Assembly: GCF_004217175.1 (NCBI RefSeq)
Contig: NZ_SHKI01000005.1
Coordinates: forward strand, 1-64,000
Length of the DNA stretch: 64,000 nt
Direction: 5' to 3'
Origin: Leucobacter luti
GTDB taxonomy: Bacteria; Actinomycetota; Actinomycetes; Actinomycetales; Microbacteriaceae
In this document: positions 17,428 through 26,474 of the stretch, piece by piece
Layout of the letters: every line of letters begins with the position of its first letter
How positions within the stretch are numbered: position 1 is the stretch's first letter
The notes under the pieces: generated by a model
Database searches by the model: none
Told to the model about the DNA's origin: nothing
The model's input: the letters and a program-made list of their open reading frames with translations, nothing else
Program-made: the position numbers and the translations under genes

Positions 17428-19046
17428 TGGCCACAGGACTGATGCGCGCGAGCGCCGTCATGGCGTCCGGCACCATGGTGTCGCGGATCCTCGGACTCGC
17501 GAAGGCAATGCTGCTCGCGTACGCCATCGGTTCGGTCGGCGCGCGCTCGGCCGACGCGTTCGCGAGCGGCAACCTGCTGCCCAACACGGTCTACATGATC
17601 CTGATCGGCGGCGTGCTCAACGCCGTGCTGGTGCCGCAGATCGTGCGCGCCGCGCAGAACGCGGACGGCGGTGCCGGGTACATCAACAAGGTACTCACGC
17701 TGGTTACCACCGCCCTCGTGATCATCACCGGCCTCGCGATGGCGGCCGCGCCGTGGATCGTGCGCGTGACCGTGCAGGACTGGGGCGACTCGCAGCTGGC
17801 GCTCGCCACGGCCTTCGCCTACTGGTGCATGCCGCAGGTGGTGTTCTACGGGATCTACACGGTGATGGGGGAGGTGCTGAACGCGCGCAGCGTGTTCGGC
17901 CCGTTTACCTGGGCCCCGGTGCTCAACAACGTCATCGCGATCGCCGGCATCCTCGTCTTCATCGCGATGTTTGGGTCTGACCCGAAGGGGCACCTCGCGG
18001 TCACCGCGTGGACCCCGGTGATGATCGCGATTCTGGCGGGATCGGCGACGCTCGGGATCGTGGCGCAGGCGCTCATCCTGTTCGTGTCGTGGCGCAAAGC
18101 CGGGATTCGGTTCCGACCAGACTTCGCGTGGCGCGGCGTGGGCCTCGGGCGCACCGCCAAGCTCGCCACCTGGACACTCGCGATGGTCGTGGTGATGCAG
18201 CTCGGCGGCCTCGTGACCAACCGCATCGTCTCGGTCGGCTCCGGCGAGGGACCCTCGCTCAGTGCGATGCAAAACGTGTGGCTGATCTTCATGATGCCGC
18301 ACTCGGTGATTGCCGTCTCGCTCGCGACCGCGTACTTCACCCGGCTCTCGGAGTGGGGTCAGACCGGGAAGATGGCCGAGTTCCGCGCCGACTTCTCTGC
18401 GTCGGTGCGGCAGGTCGCGCTGGTGATGGTGTTCTCCGCCGTGGTGTTGGTCGCCGCCGCCCCGTTCATTTCGCGGGTGATCAACTTCGGCGCCACTACG
18501 GAGCAGGTCGATATGTTCGCGGAGGCGCTCATGGCGTACTCGGTGAGCCTGGCGGCCTACAGCTTCCTCTTCGTGGTGCAGCGCGCGTTCTACGCCCTCT
18601 CCGACACGCGCACGCCGTTCATCTTCACCTCGATTCAGATGGGGATCGTGATCGCGCTCTCCCTCACGCTGCCGTGGCTGGTTGCGCCCAGGTACATCGG
18701 GCTGTACTTCGCGCTGATCTGGTCGTTCGCCACCATCGTTGAGGCGCTTATCGCGACCTGGCTACTGCGTCGCAAGATCGGCTCGTTCGACGGGCGCCGG
18801 ATCATGCAGAGCGTGGTGAAGTACGCGCTCGCCGCGATCCCCGCCGTGGTCTTCGGCCTGCTCGCGAGCTGGGCGATCCTGCTCGCGTTTGGCAACCAGA
18901 ACGCAGTGCTCGCCGTGTGCTTCGCCGCCGCGGTGGCCGTGGTCGTCGGCCTGGTGTACGCCCTCGCGCTGCGTCTGCTGCGCTCCCCAGAACTCGCGGA
19001 GCTCACCGGCTTCGTGGCCCGCAAACTCGGAAGGACTCGCTCGTGA
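17427..19046 (+). CDS. murJ: Lipid II flippase MurJ
   Basis: Polytopic membrane protein (539 residues, about 14 hydrophobic segments) of the MviN/MurJ MOP family, which moves lipid II outward. It starts MATGLMRASAVMASGTMVSRILGLAKAMLLAYAIG, the family N-terminus. The hydrophobic cavity helices and LFVVQRAFYALSDTRTPF, a conserved motif, are present. No kinase-like or extracellular extension is seen. The ATG at 17427 overlaps the previous stop by one base and its own stop overlaps the next start (GTGA), so three genes are tightly coupled. Confidence 0.93.
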   Translation: MATGLMRASAVMASGTMVSRILGLAKAMLLAYAIGSVGARSADAFASGNLLPNTVYMILIGGVLNAVLVPQIVRAAQNADGGAGYINKVLTLVTTALVIITGLAMAAAPWIVRVTVQDWGDSQLALATAFAYWCMPQVVFYGIYTVMGEVLNARSVFGPFTWAPVLNNVIAIAGILVFIAMFGSDPKGHLAVTAWTPVMIAILAGSATLGIVAQALILFVSWRKAGIRFRPDFAWRGVGLGRTAKLATWTLAMVVVMQLGGLVTNRIVSVGSGEGPSLSAMQNVWLIFMMPHSVIAVSLATAYFTRLSEWGQTGKMAEFRADFSASVRQVALVMVFSAVVLVAAAPFISRVINFGATTEQVDMFAEALMAYSVSLAAYSFLFVVQRAFYALSDTRTPFIFTSIQMGIVIALSLTLPWLVAPRYIGLYFALIWSFATIVEALIATWLLRRKIGSFDGRRIMQSVVKYALAAIPAVVFGLLASWAILLAFGNQNAVLAVCFAAAVAVVVGLVYALALRLLRSPELAELTGFVARKLGRTRS

Positions 19047-20077
19047 CCTCGCTCACCGTGTCACCGTGCACGGATCGTGCCGTCTGGGACGACACCGTCG
19101 AAACCCTCGGCGGGCACCCGCTGCAGCTCTGGGGCTGGGGTGAACTCAAGTCGGCGCACCGCTGGCGCGCCGAGCGCGTGCTCGTGCGCGACGGCTCGGG
19201 TACCGACGCGCCCATCGTTGGCGCGTGCCAGCTCTTGACGCGCACCCTGCCCGGCCCGCTGGGCGACTTCGTGTACGCCCCGCGCGGGCCCGTGCTCGCG
19301 CGCGATCCGCAGGATTCGGATCTGCCCGCGCCCGCGCCCGCGCCGGGCGCGATCGCCGACGCGGTTGCCGCGTACGTGCACGGCTCGCGCCGGGCCGTCG
19401 CGGTGTCAATCGAGCCCGATGAGAACGCCGGGACCGTGCCGCTGTCGGGGGAGTGGCGCGAGAGCAAGACTCCCGTGCTGCCTGCGCGCACCCTGATCCT
19501 CGACCTGCGCAAGAGCGAGGACGAGTTGCTCGCAGAGATGTCGAAGAAGCACCGCCAGTACATTCGCAAGTCTGGCCGCGAGGAGACGATGGAGATCCGC
19601 CCCGTCGAGACGCTCGCGCAGCTCGACGAGTGCCTGGAAGTGTACCGGGCGACGAGTGAGCGCGCCGATTTCGGGCTGCACGAGGACTCGTACTACCACG
19701 ATGCGTTCACCATGCTCGGCGACAACTCGCCGGTGTGGGCGGCCTACGTCGACAACGCGCCCGTCGCGTTCCTGTTCATGGCGCACTCGGGTCGCACGGC
19801 GTTCGAGCTCTACGGGGGCATGAGCGAGACCGGGCAGCGCCTCCGCGCGAACTACGCGCTGAAGTGGCACGTGATTCGCCACATGCGGGAGATCGGCGTG
19901 GAACGCTACGACTTCGGCGGACTCATCAACGACGGGGTGACCACGTTCAAGACCGGCTTCGCCGGGCACGAGAACCTCCTCGCTGGCTCCTGGGATCGCC
20001 CGGGTCCGGGCTACAAGATCTGGACCGAGGGGCTGCCGCTCGCAAAGAAGATCGTGCGCTCGCTCCGCCGGCGCTAA
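19043..20077 (+). CDS. FemAB/FemX-family peptidyltransferase, copy 2
   Basis: 344 residues, same family as the gene before murJ but clearly divergent. Features are QLWGWGELKSAHRWRAERV, the MSKKHRQYIRKSGREE basic helix, YRATSERADFGLHEDSYYHD and YDFGGLINDGVTTFKTGFAGHE, the typical C-terminal signature. The GTG at 19043 overlaps the murJ stop and has GGAAGGA upstream (near 19029). Two Fem enzymes flanking the flippase suggest two bridge additions or two substrates. Confidence 0.88.
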   Translation: MTSLTVSPCTDRAVWDDTVETLGGHPLQLWGWGELKSAHRWRAERVLVRDGSGTDAPIVGACQLLTRTLPGPLGDFVYAPRGPVLARDPQDSDLPAPAPAPGAIADAVAAYVHGSRRAVAVSIEPDENAGTVPLSGEWRESKTPVLPARTLILDLRKSEDELLAEMSKKHRQYIRKSGREETMEIRPVETLAQLDECLEVYRATSERADFGLHEDSYYHDAFTMLGDNSPVWAAYVDNAPVAFLFMAHSGRTAFELYGGMSETGQRLRANYALKWHVIRHMREIGVERYDFGGLINDGVTTFKTGFAGHENLLAGSWDRPGPGYKIWTEGLPLAKKIVRSLRRR

Positions 20078-20130
20078 CGCCGATATCTGGCGCGCCGCCG
20101 CCGAACACCCCCGCTGTCGGTGGTGCCCTG

Positions 20131-20136
20131 TACCGT
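20131..20136 (+). promoter_or_regulatory. −10-like TACCGT, leaderless spacing
   Basis: TACCGT ends seven bases before the ftsK ATG at 20144, with no ribosome site between. Confidence 0.4.
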
Positions 20137-20143
20137 AGTTACC

Positions 20144-23104
20144 ATGGCCAGTAAAGCTTCGTCGCGCTCGAAATCGGGGAGCACCCCGGCGCGCGGGTCC
20201 CGCGGAACGGGGTCCCGTGCAACGGGGTCCCGGGCGACCGCGAAAACGAAGGTGCTCGTCGAGGCGCAGCCCACCGAGGGCGTGCTGATCCGCGCGTGGA
20301 ACGGGCTCGCGCACGCCGTGGGTGGAGCTGCGCGCGCGTTCCGTGTCGAACCGCTCGCCGCAGAGGATCGCCGCGACGGCGTGCCACTGCTGCTGGTGCT
20401 GCTCGCCGTGGCCGGTGCGGTCATCGAGTGGTTCCTCATTGGCAACCCGGTCGCCGTGCAGCTCGACGCGTGGACCTTCGGCGGCCTGCTCGGCCGCGTC
20501 GCCTTCGGGCTGCCAATCATCATGGCCGGCTTCGCGCTGTGGCTCTTCAACCACCCCTCCAGCGTCACCGACAACCGCCGGATCGCGATCGGCCTCTTCC
20601 TTGCGATCACCGCGATCGCCGGGATCACGCACGTCTACGGCGGCCAGCCCAACCCGCGCGACGGCATGCCCGCGCTCGCCGAGGCCGGCGGTCTGCTGGG
20701 CTGGATGGTGGGTACCCCGCTCGCCGCGCTCACCATGTGGTTCGCGGTACCGGTGCTCTCGCTGCTGCTGCTGTTCTCCATCCTGATCGTCACCAAGACC
20801 CCGCCCGGTCGCATCGTGCGCCGCCTCCGCGAGGCGTATGCGTTCTTGTTCGGTGTGGTCGAGTCGGATGAGCCAGCCGAACCGCGCCAGTCGAAGAAGG
20901 AGCGCGCCAGCACGGACGCCGCCCTGTTCGACATCGAGGAGCAGCCGGCCGAGCCCGGTGCGCTGCCCTGGTGGCGGCGCAACTCGTCAGGTCGCGAGGA
21001 GGATCCGGCGTACGCCGGCGACAACCAGGCCCTCGACTCGATGCTCGCGGGCGCCCCCGAGGCGCCGGAGCCGGACGCCCCGGCGCGCAAGGTCGCCTTC
21101 GACTCGGCGCTCGCACCCGAGCCCGTCACCGACGTGTTTCCCGCCGAGCTGTTCACCGACCTCGATCAGGCGGAGGCCGCGGTCGAGACGGCCGCGGCGG
21201 CCCCGGCCTCGGGCCTCGGAGACGACTCGTGGGACGACTTCGCCCCGGCCGACACCGCGTCCGACGAGTCGGAGCCGGCCGCGGCAACGACCCCGTTCCT
21301 GGTCGCCCCCGTGCACGAGCCGGCGCAGCAGGCCGACTACCGGCTGCCCGATCAGGGTGCGCTCTCCGCGGGCGACGCCCCGAAGGCGCACACTGACGCG
21401 AACGACGTGATCATGGCGGCGCTCGGCCGCGTGTTCGAGGAGTTCAAGGTCGATGCACGCGTCTCCGGGTTCTCGCGCGGTCCCACAGTCACGCAGTACG
21501 AGGTCGAGCTGGGCCCCGGCGTGAAGGTGGAGAAGGTCACGGCGCTGTCGAAGAACCTCTCGTACGCCGTCGCGTCGAACGAGGTCCGCATTCTCTCGCC
21601 GATCCCCGGCAAGAGCGCGATCGGCATTGAGATCCCCAACCAGGATCGCGAGAACGTGGCGCTCGGTGACGTGCTGCGCTCAAACCGCGCGCAGCGCAGC
21701 ACCCACCCCATGACCATCGGCGTCGGCAAAGACGTCAAGGGCGGCTTCGTGGTCGCAAACCTCGCCAAGATGCCCCACCTGCTCGTGGCCGGCGCAACCG
21801 GCTCTGGCAAGTCGAGCTTCATCAACTCGATGATCACGAGCATCCTTATGCGGGCCACCCCCGCCGAGGTGCGCATGGTGCTCGTGGACCCCAAGCGGGT
21901 TGAGCTCACGGTCTACCAGGGTGTGCCGCACCTCATCACCCCCATCATCACGAACGCCAAAAAGGCGGCCGAGGCGCTGCAGTGGGTCGTGAAAGAGATG
22001 GACATGCGGTACGACGATCTGGCAAGCTTCGGCTTCCGCCACATCGACGACTTCAACGAGGCGGTCCGCTCCGGTGGGATCGTGCTCCCGGCCGGGAGTC
22101 AGCGCGTGCTCAAGCCGTACCCGTACCTCCTCGTGGTGGTCGACGAGCTCGCGGACCTCATGCTCATCGCCCCGCGCGACGTCGAAGACTCGATTCAGCG
22201 CATCACCCAGCTCGCCCGCGCGGCCGGCATCCACCTGGTGCTCGCCACCCAGCGCCCCTCGGTCAACGTGGTCACCGGCGTGATCAAGTCGAACGTGCCC
22301 AGCCGCTACGCGTTCGCGGTGGCCTCTGGCACCGACTCGCGCGTCATCCTCGACGAGGTTGGCGCCGAGCGCCTGATCGGGCAGGGCGACGGACTGCTGC
22401 TGCTCAACGGCGAATCGTCGCCCATGCGCGTGCAGGGCGCCTGGGTCAACGAGTCAGAGATCGCTCAGGTCGTGGCGCACGTGAAGGCGCAGGCGCAGCC
22501 CGAGTACCGGGCCGACGTCGCACAGACCGTCGAGAAGAAAGACATCGACGAGGACATCGGAGACGACCTCGAGGTGCTGCTCGCCGCGGTCGAGCTGGTG
22601 GTCACCTCGCAGTTCGGATCCACCTCCATGCTGCAGCGCAAGCTGCGCGTCGGCTTCGCGAAGGCCGGTCGCCTCATGGACCTCATGGAATCGCGCGACA
22701 TCGTGGGGCCGTCCGAGGGCTCGAAGGCACGCGACGTGCTCATCGCCCCCGAGCAGCTCCCCGAGGTGCTCGCCAGGCTCAAGGGCGGCCCGGCCCCGGC
22801 GCAGCCGTTCGTGGCCCCGGCGGCCCCTGCTCCGGCAGCGGCAGCGCCCCCTGCTCCCGCGGCGGACGGCGGCGGAGCGGTTGGCGGTGCAGCGGTCGGC
22901 AGTGCCGGCGCGGACCAGTCGCCGCACGGCGCTGATCCCGAGACCGCGGTCTTGCAGCCGCTCACCGAGGCGCTCCCGGCGCAGGGCGCAGGATTCGGCG
23001 ATGATCGCTACGACGATCCCGTCGCGAAATACCAGGCAACACTCGAGGAGGTCGAGGGCGACGACGACGACGAAGACGCCTGGAGCCTGACCGGACGGGA
23101 TTAA
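20144..23104 (+). CDS. ftsK: DNA translocase FtsK/SpoIIIE
   Basis: Septum-located motor that pumps chromosome DNA. 986 residues: a basic N-terminal tail with a short repeat, about four membrane helices (residues ~80–225), a long Ala/Pro/acidic linker, then the motor with Walker [11 protein letters not shown] (~550–559) and Walker [12 protein letters not shown] (~661–671). A winged-helix γ domain (~810–870, [14 protein letters not shown]…[17 protein letters not shown]) reads KOPS-type sites. About 110 extra Ala/Pro-rich and acidic residues follow the γ domain, more than in most FtsKs. pgsA follows after six bases. Confidence 0.95.
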   Translation: MASKASSRSKSGSTPARGSRGTGSRATGSRATAKTKVLVEAQPTEGVLIRAWNGLAHAVGGAARAFRVEPLAAEDRRDGVPLLLVLLAVAGAVIEWFLIGNPVAVQLDAWTFGGLLGRVAFGLPIIMAGFALWLFNHPSSVTDNRRIAIGLFLAITAIAGITHVYGGQPNPRDGMPALAEAGGLLGWMVGTPLAALTMWFAVPVLSLLLLFSILIVTKTPPGRIVRRLREAYAFLFGVVESDEPAEPRQSKKERASTDAALFDIEEQPAEPGALPWWRRNSSGREEDPAYAGDNQALDSMLAGAPEAPEPDAPARKVAFDSALAPEPVTDVFPAELFTDLDQAEAAVETAAAAPASGLGDDSWDDFAPADTASDESEPAAATTPFLVAPVHEPAQQADYRLPDQGALSAGDAPKAHTDANDVIMAALGRVFEEFKVDARVSGFSRGPTVTQYEVELGPGVKVEKVTALSKNLSYAVASNEVRILSPIPGKSAIGIEIPNQDRENVALGDVLRSNRAQRSTHPMTIGVGKDVKGGFVVANLAKMPHLLVAGATGSGKSSFINSMITSILMRATPAEVRMVLVDPKRVELTVYQGVPHLITPIITNAKKAAEALQWVVKEMDMRYDDLASFGFRHIDDFNEAVRSGGIVLPAGSQRVLKPYPYLLVVVDELADLMLIAPRDVEDSIQRITQLARAAGIHLVLATQRPSVNVVTGVIKSNVPSRYAFAVASGTDSRVILDEVGAERLIGQGDGLLLLNGESSPMRVQGAWVNESEIAQVVAHVKAQAQPEYRADVAQTVEKKDIDEDIGDDLEVLLAAVELVVTSQFGSTSMLQRKLRVGFAKAGRLMDLMESRDIVGPSEGSKARDVLIAPEQLPEVLARLKGGPAPAQPFVAPAAPAPAAAAPPAPAADGGGAVGGAAVGSAGADQSPHGADPETAVLQPLTEALPAQGAGFGDDRYDDPVAKYQATLEEVEGDDDDEDAWSLTGRD
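20195..20239 (+). repeat. 15-bp repeat, three copies, in ftsK tail
   Basis: Units at 20195, 20210 and 20225 (consensus GGGTCCCGNGCAACG) encode a repeated SRxTG-like pentapeptide in the cytosolic basic N-terminus of FtsK. The number of copies could vary between strains. Confidence 0.7.
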
Positions 23105-23110
23105 CCGCAC

Positions 23111-23710
23111 ATGACCGAGACCTCAGCCCCGGTGAGCAACTGGAACGCGCCGAACATCATCACGGTGGCGCGAATGATCGCGACGCCATTCTTTGTCTGG
23201 ATGCTGCTCGCCGATCACGGCGAGAACGGCCCGCTCCGCTGGGCCGCCGCGGCCTTCTTCGTGATCGCGATCGCGACGGACGCCTGGGACGGCTACCTCG
23301 CCCGCTCTCGGGGACTCGTCACCGATTTGGGCAAGCTGCTCGACCCGATCGCGGACAAACTCCTCACCGGCGCCGCGCTCGTGGGGCTCTCCATCCTCGG
23401 CGAGCTGCCCTGGTGGATCACGATCGTGGTGTTGATCCGCGAGGTGGGGATCACCGTGCACCGCCTCATGATTGTCAGCGACGTGGTGGTTGCCGCCGCG
23501 TGGATGGGCAAGCTGAAGACCGTCGCCCAGTCGGTGGCGATCACCCTGGCGCTCCTGCCGCTCGCCGACGTGCTCGGAGCGGCCGCCCCGATCGCGATTT
23601 GGGCAAACATCATCACCATGACCATTGCGGTCGTGCTCACGATCCTCAGCGGGATCGACTACGTGCTCGCGTACGTCCGCAACCGGAGCGGTGGCGGTGC
23701 GCGCGCCTGA
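23111..23710 (+). CDS. pgsA: CDP-diacylglycerol–glycerol-3-phosphate 3-phosphatidyltransferase
   Basis: Membrane enzyme for phosphatidylglycerol phosphate synthesis. 199 residues with several hydrophobic helices. The CDP-alcohol phosphotransferase signature D-x2-D-G-x2-A-R-x8-G-x3-D-x3-D is intact, starting DAWDGYLARSRG at residue ~57 and ending in LLDPIADK. It lies between ftsK and cinA, the common actinobacterial order; cinA overlaps its 3' end by 20 bases in another frame. Confidence 0.94.
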   Translation: MTETSAPVSNWNAPNIITVARMIATPFFVWMLLADHGENGPLRWAAAAFFVIAIATDAWDGYLARSRGLVTDLGKLLDPIADKLLTGAALVGLSILGELPWWITIVVLIREVGITVHRLMIVSDVVVAAAWMGKLKTVAQSVAITLALLPLADVLGAAAPIAIWANIITMTIAVVLTILSGIDYVLAYVRNRSGGGARA

Positions 23711-24296
23711 GCCGCCCGTCGCTGCTGAGCCGCCGGTAGCGGCTGGGCGCTCGCGCGGTGCGAGCGCCCAGCCGGTCCCGGAGTCTGAGCCGGCGCTCGC
23801 GCGCGCGGTCATCGAGCGCGCGGCCGCGCTCGGGCTCCGCCTCGCGGTCGCTGAATCGCTGACCGGTGGTGCGCTCGCCGCGGCCCTCGTCTCGATTCCC
23901 GGCGCCTCCCGCGTGGTCTCCGGCGCCATTGTCGCCTACGACACCGACCTCAAACGCTCGCTCCTCGACGTCGACGCCGCCCTGCTCGCCGAGCAGGGTC
24001 CCGTGGCCGCCGAGGTCGCGCGGCAGATGGCGCGCGGGGTGCGGCGCGCCTGCGCGGTGTCACGCGGCACCGGCGTGGCCGTCGCCGCCGAGCTGGGGAT
24101 CGCGACCACGGGGGTGGCCGGTCCGGATCCGGATCCGCAGACTGGGCAGCCGGCCGGCACGGTGTGGCTGGGGCTCAGCGTCGGGGACGCGGACACCGCG
24201 ACCAGGCTCGCGCTCTCTGGCGATCGCGGCGAAATTCGTGGTGCCACGGTCCGTGCTGCCCTCACGGAGCTCCTCGCTGCCCTCGACCGTGTGTGA
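23691..24296 (+). CDS. cinA: CinA C-terminal family nicotinamide-nucleotide amidohydrolase
   Basis: PncC-type deamidase that recycles NMN; 201 residues, lacking the N-terminal MoaB-like domain of full CinA. The catalytic-serine segment AVAESLTGGALAAAL, the SIPGASRVVSGAIVAYDTDLK region and the ATTGVAGPDPDPQTG loop are all present. A ~35-residue Pro/Ala/Glu N-terminal tail is extra. The GTG at 23691 is preferred (CCGGAG just upstream); a GTG at 23697 is equally possible. It overlaps pgsA and precedes the ClgR-type regulator. Confidence 0.88.
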   Translation: MAVRAPEPPVAAEPPVAAGRSRGASAQPVPESEPALARAVIERAAALGLRLAVAESLTGGALAAALVSIPGASRVVSGAIVAYDTDLKRSLLDVDAALLAEQGPVAAEVARQMARGVRRACAVSRGTGVAVAAELGIATTGVAGPDPDPQTGQPAGTVWLGLSVGDADTATRLALSGDRGEIRGATVRAALTELLAALDRV

Positions 24297-24339
24297 CCCG
24301 GCCAGCGCAGGGCCAGCTCGCTCGAAACTGCGAATTTGA

Positions 24340-24380
24340 TGAAACCTGAGTCGGGCTGACTCAACTTCAGAGAAGTTTCA
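24340..24380. other. Nested inverted repeats between cinA and the ClgR-type gene
   Basis: TGAGTC/GACTCA (24347–24352, 24358–24363) sits inside TGAAAC/GTTTCA (24340–24345, 24375–24380). The segment is locally AT-rich. It could be a weak cinA terminator or an operator; there is no T-run. Confidence 0.35.
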
Positions 24381-24450
24381 GGAATAGAGCGGCTAGAGTC
24401 GGGGTTGTTCCATATAACACCGCCCAGTCTGGGTGGAGTTCTCGCGGCGG

Positions 24451-24499
24451 TTGATAGCCGAGAAGCGGGTAGGGTAGACGCACGACCGGTGGTCGTGCG
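24451..24499 (+). promoter_or_regulatory. Promoter and inverted repeat before the ClgR-type gene
   Basis: TTGATA (24451–24456), an 18-bp spacer and TAGACG (24475–24480) make a plausible promoter. CGCACGACC and GGTCGTGCG (24479–24487, 24491–24499) form a 9-bp inverted repeat over the predicted transcript start, a natural position for an operator. A second repeat, TTCTCG/CGAGAA, brackets the −35. Confidence 0.45.
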
Positions 24500-24516
24500 A
24501 GTGAAGGAGGGGCCAC

Positions 24517-24837
24517 ATGGTGCTGATGCGTCAGGAGATCGGCGACGTACTTCGTGACTTCCGTCAACAAAAGGGCCGCACACTGCGCCAGGTTGCCGGG
24601 GACGCGAGCGTTGCGCTTGGGTACCTGAGCGAGGTTGAGCGCGGGCAGAAGGAAGCCTCGAGCGAGATCCTCGCCGCGGTTGCCGACGCGCTCGACACGC
24701 CACTCTCGGTCATTATGGGTGAGGTGAGTGAACGTCTCGCGATCGTTGAGGGGCTCGCGATCCCGCTCGCACACCGCGTACCCGATACGGTGCCGGCGGA
24801 TCTTGTCTCGGGCTTTGCGTCCGAGCTCGTGTCCTAA
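24517..24837 (+). CDS. clgR: XRE-family regulator, ClgR type
   Basis: 106 residues with a Cro/C1 helix-turn-helix near residues 20–45 (TLRQVAGDASVALGYLSEVERGQKEASSEILAAVADAL), matching the ClgR/PopR type that activates clp protease genes and, in some actinobacteria, recA and DNA-repair genes. Its place between cinA and recA is the conserved ClgR position. AAGGAGG six bases before the ATG is the strongest ribosome site in this region. The C-terminus (FASELVS) lacks the Ala-Ala end known for ClpP turnover of ClgR in Streptomyces. Confidence 0.82.
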   Translation: MVLMRQEIGDVLRDFRQQKGRTLRQVAGDASVALGYLSEVERGQKEASSEILAAVADALDTPLSVIMGEVSERLAIVEGLAIPLAHRVPDTVPADLVSGFASELVS

Positions 24838-24879
24838 GCTCGTGTCGCCAGAAGGCTTCCGCGCGCCGAGCGCGCGGGG

Positions 24880-24911
24880 AAAGCGCCCGACCCCGAAGGG
24901 GCGGGCGCTTT
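24880..24911 (+). terminator. Terminator after the ClgR-type gene
   Basis: AAAGCGCCCG and CGGGCGCTTT plus an inner CCCC/GGGG form a 14-bp stem with one bulged A and a GAA loop, followed by TGCCGTTTCT. It starts 42 bases after the clgR stop. Confidence 0.8.
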
Positions 24912-24938
24912 GCCGTTTCTGTGCCGAGGGGGGCGGGC

Positions 24939-25157
24939 GTGCGACTGAGTGAGTTTCGGCGCGCCTGCGTTGAGGAGTTCGGGGCCGAGTACTCGGGGGT
25001 GTTGCTGCGCGATCACTGGATCGCGGCGATCGGCGGGACCCCCAACGAGGCGCTCGAGCGCGGGCTCCCCGCCCGCGAGGTGTGGCAGGCACTCTGTGCC
25101 GACCTGCAGGTGCCGCTCGAACGGCGCCACGGCCGGGGGCTGCGCGACGCGAAATAG
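24939..25157 (+). CDS. DUF3046 protein
   Basis: 72-residue conserved actinobacterial protein found directly before recA. It begins VRLSEFRRACVEEFGAEYSGVLLRDHWIAAIGG and has EALERGLPAREVWQALCADLQVP, the family signature. Function is unknown. The GTG at 24939 is chosen because the family starts just before RLSEF and a G-rich purine stretch precedes it. It lies between the clgR terminator and the recA LexA box. Confidence 0.85.
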   Translation: MRLSEFRRACVEEFGAEYSGVLLRDHWIAAIGGTPNEALERGLPAREVWQALCADLQVPLERRHGRGLRDAK

Positions 25158-25189
25158 GCGGGTGGGTGTGCAACACGCCGGGGTGTTAT

Positions 25190-25205
25190 TCGAAAGTGTG
25201 TTCGA
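25190..25205 (+). promoter_or_regulatory. LexA (SOS) box upstream of recA
   Basis: TCGAAAGTGTGTTCGA matches the actinobacterial consensus TCGAAC-N4-GTTCGA at all but one defined position. It overlaps a possible −35 (TTCGAA, 25189–25194) with TAACTT 18 bp downstream (25213–25218). The distance to the recA ATG is about 200 bases. Confidence 0.8.
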
Positions 25206-25402
25206 TGGGTGCTAACTTCGTCCACAGGTGAGGTAAGTGCCTTGTTCTCCACAGAATGACCAGCGTCAGGCTTCAATGTCGGTGGTTGCTTCTAGTGTGA
25301 ACAGCACGAACACACCAGTGCCTTGTCTGCCCCGCACCGGGGCCGAGACAGTCGGTAGGCAGCAACCCGCGGTAGGCCCGCACACACCCAAGGAGCAAGA
25401 AC

Positions 25403-26470
25403 ATGGCAGCACCCAAGGACCGCGAGAAGGCTCTCGAGGTCGCGCTCGCGCAGATCGATAAGAACTTCGGCAAGGGCGCCATCATGCGCATGGGCAGCCA
25501 GGAGCGCGCCCCCGTCGAGGTCATCCCCACCGGCTCGGTGGCCCTCGATGTCGCGCTCGGGATTGGTGGGCTTCCCCGCGGCCGCGTCGTGGAGATCTAC
25601 GGCCCGGAGTCGTCGGGTAAGACGACGCTGACACTGCACGCGATCGCCAACGCGCAGCGCGCCGGCGGCATCGCCGCGTTCATCGACGCAGAGCACGCAC
25701 TCGACCCCGAGTACGCGAAGAAGCTCGGTGTCGACATCGACGCGCTGCTCGTGGCGCAGCCAGACACCGGCGAGCAGGCACTCGAAATCGCCGACATGCT
25801 GATCCGCTCCGGCTCGGTCGATCTCGTCGTAATCGACTCGGTTGCGGCGCTCGTGCCGAAGGCCGAGATCGACGGCGAGATGGGCGACAGCCACGTGGGG
25901 CTCCAGGCGCGACTCATGTCACAGGCGCTGCGAAAGATCACCGGCAGCCTCAGCGCCACCAAGACCACCTGCATCTTCATTAATCAGCTGCGCGAGAAGG
26001 TCGGTGTGTTCTTCGGGAGCCCCGAGACCACCTCCGGCGGCAAGGCGCTCAAGTTCTACGCGTCCGTCCGCCTCGACATCCGTCGTATTCAGACGCTCAA
26101 GGACGGCACGGACGCGGTGGGCAACCGCACCCGTGTCAAGGTCGTTAAGAACAAGATGGCTCCGCCCTTCAAGCAGGCCGAGTTCGACATCCTCTACGGC
26201 ATCGGCATCTCCCGCGAGGGCTCGCTCATCGATTACGGCGTTGAGCAGGGCCTCATCAAGAAGAGCGGCGCCTGGTTCACCTACGACGGCGACCAGCTTG
26301 GCCAGGGCATGGAGAACGCGCGCCGCTTCCTCATTCAGAACCCCGACATGGCGCTCGAGATCGAGGAGAAGATTCTCACCAAGCTCGGCGTCAACGGCCG
26401 CAGCGAGGAGCCAGAGGTGCCCGCGGCACCGGCCGAACCCGCTGCCGAGGCCGAGCGCGCGAGCGCCTAG
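25403..26470 (+). CDS. recA: Recombinase A
   Basis: Strand-exchange ATPase and LexA co-protease. 355 residues. Walker A is GPESSGKTT (~67–75), then [19 protein letters not shown] DNA-loop-1 neighbourhood and [22 protein letters not shown] (loop 2 region). No intein is present, unlike some mycobacterial RecAs. AAGGAG lies before the ATG. The LexA box upstream predicts SOS induction. recX follows after four bases. Confidence 0.98.
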   Translation: MAAPKDREKALEVALAQIDKNFGKGAIMRMGSQERAPVEVIPTGSVALDVALGIGGLPRGRVVEIYGPESSGKTTLTLHAIANAQRAGGIAAFIDAEHALDPEYAKKLGVDIDALLVAQPDTGEQALEIADMLIRSGSVDLVVIDSVAALVPKAEIDGEMGDSHVGLQARLMSQALRKITGSLSATKTTCIFINQLREKVGVFFGSPETTSGGKALKFYASVRLDIRRIQTLKDGTDAVGNRTRVKVVKNKMAPPFKQAEFDILYGIGISREGSLIDYGVEQGLIKKSGAWFTYDGDQLGQGMENARRFLIQNPDMALEIEEKILTKLGVNGRSEEPEVPAAPAEPAAEAERASA

Positions 26471-26474
26471 CCGC

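Noticed and set aside
25403..26470. Intein in recA
   Set aside because: The reading frame is the standard 355 residues with no insertion at known intein sites.
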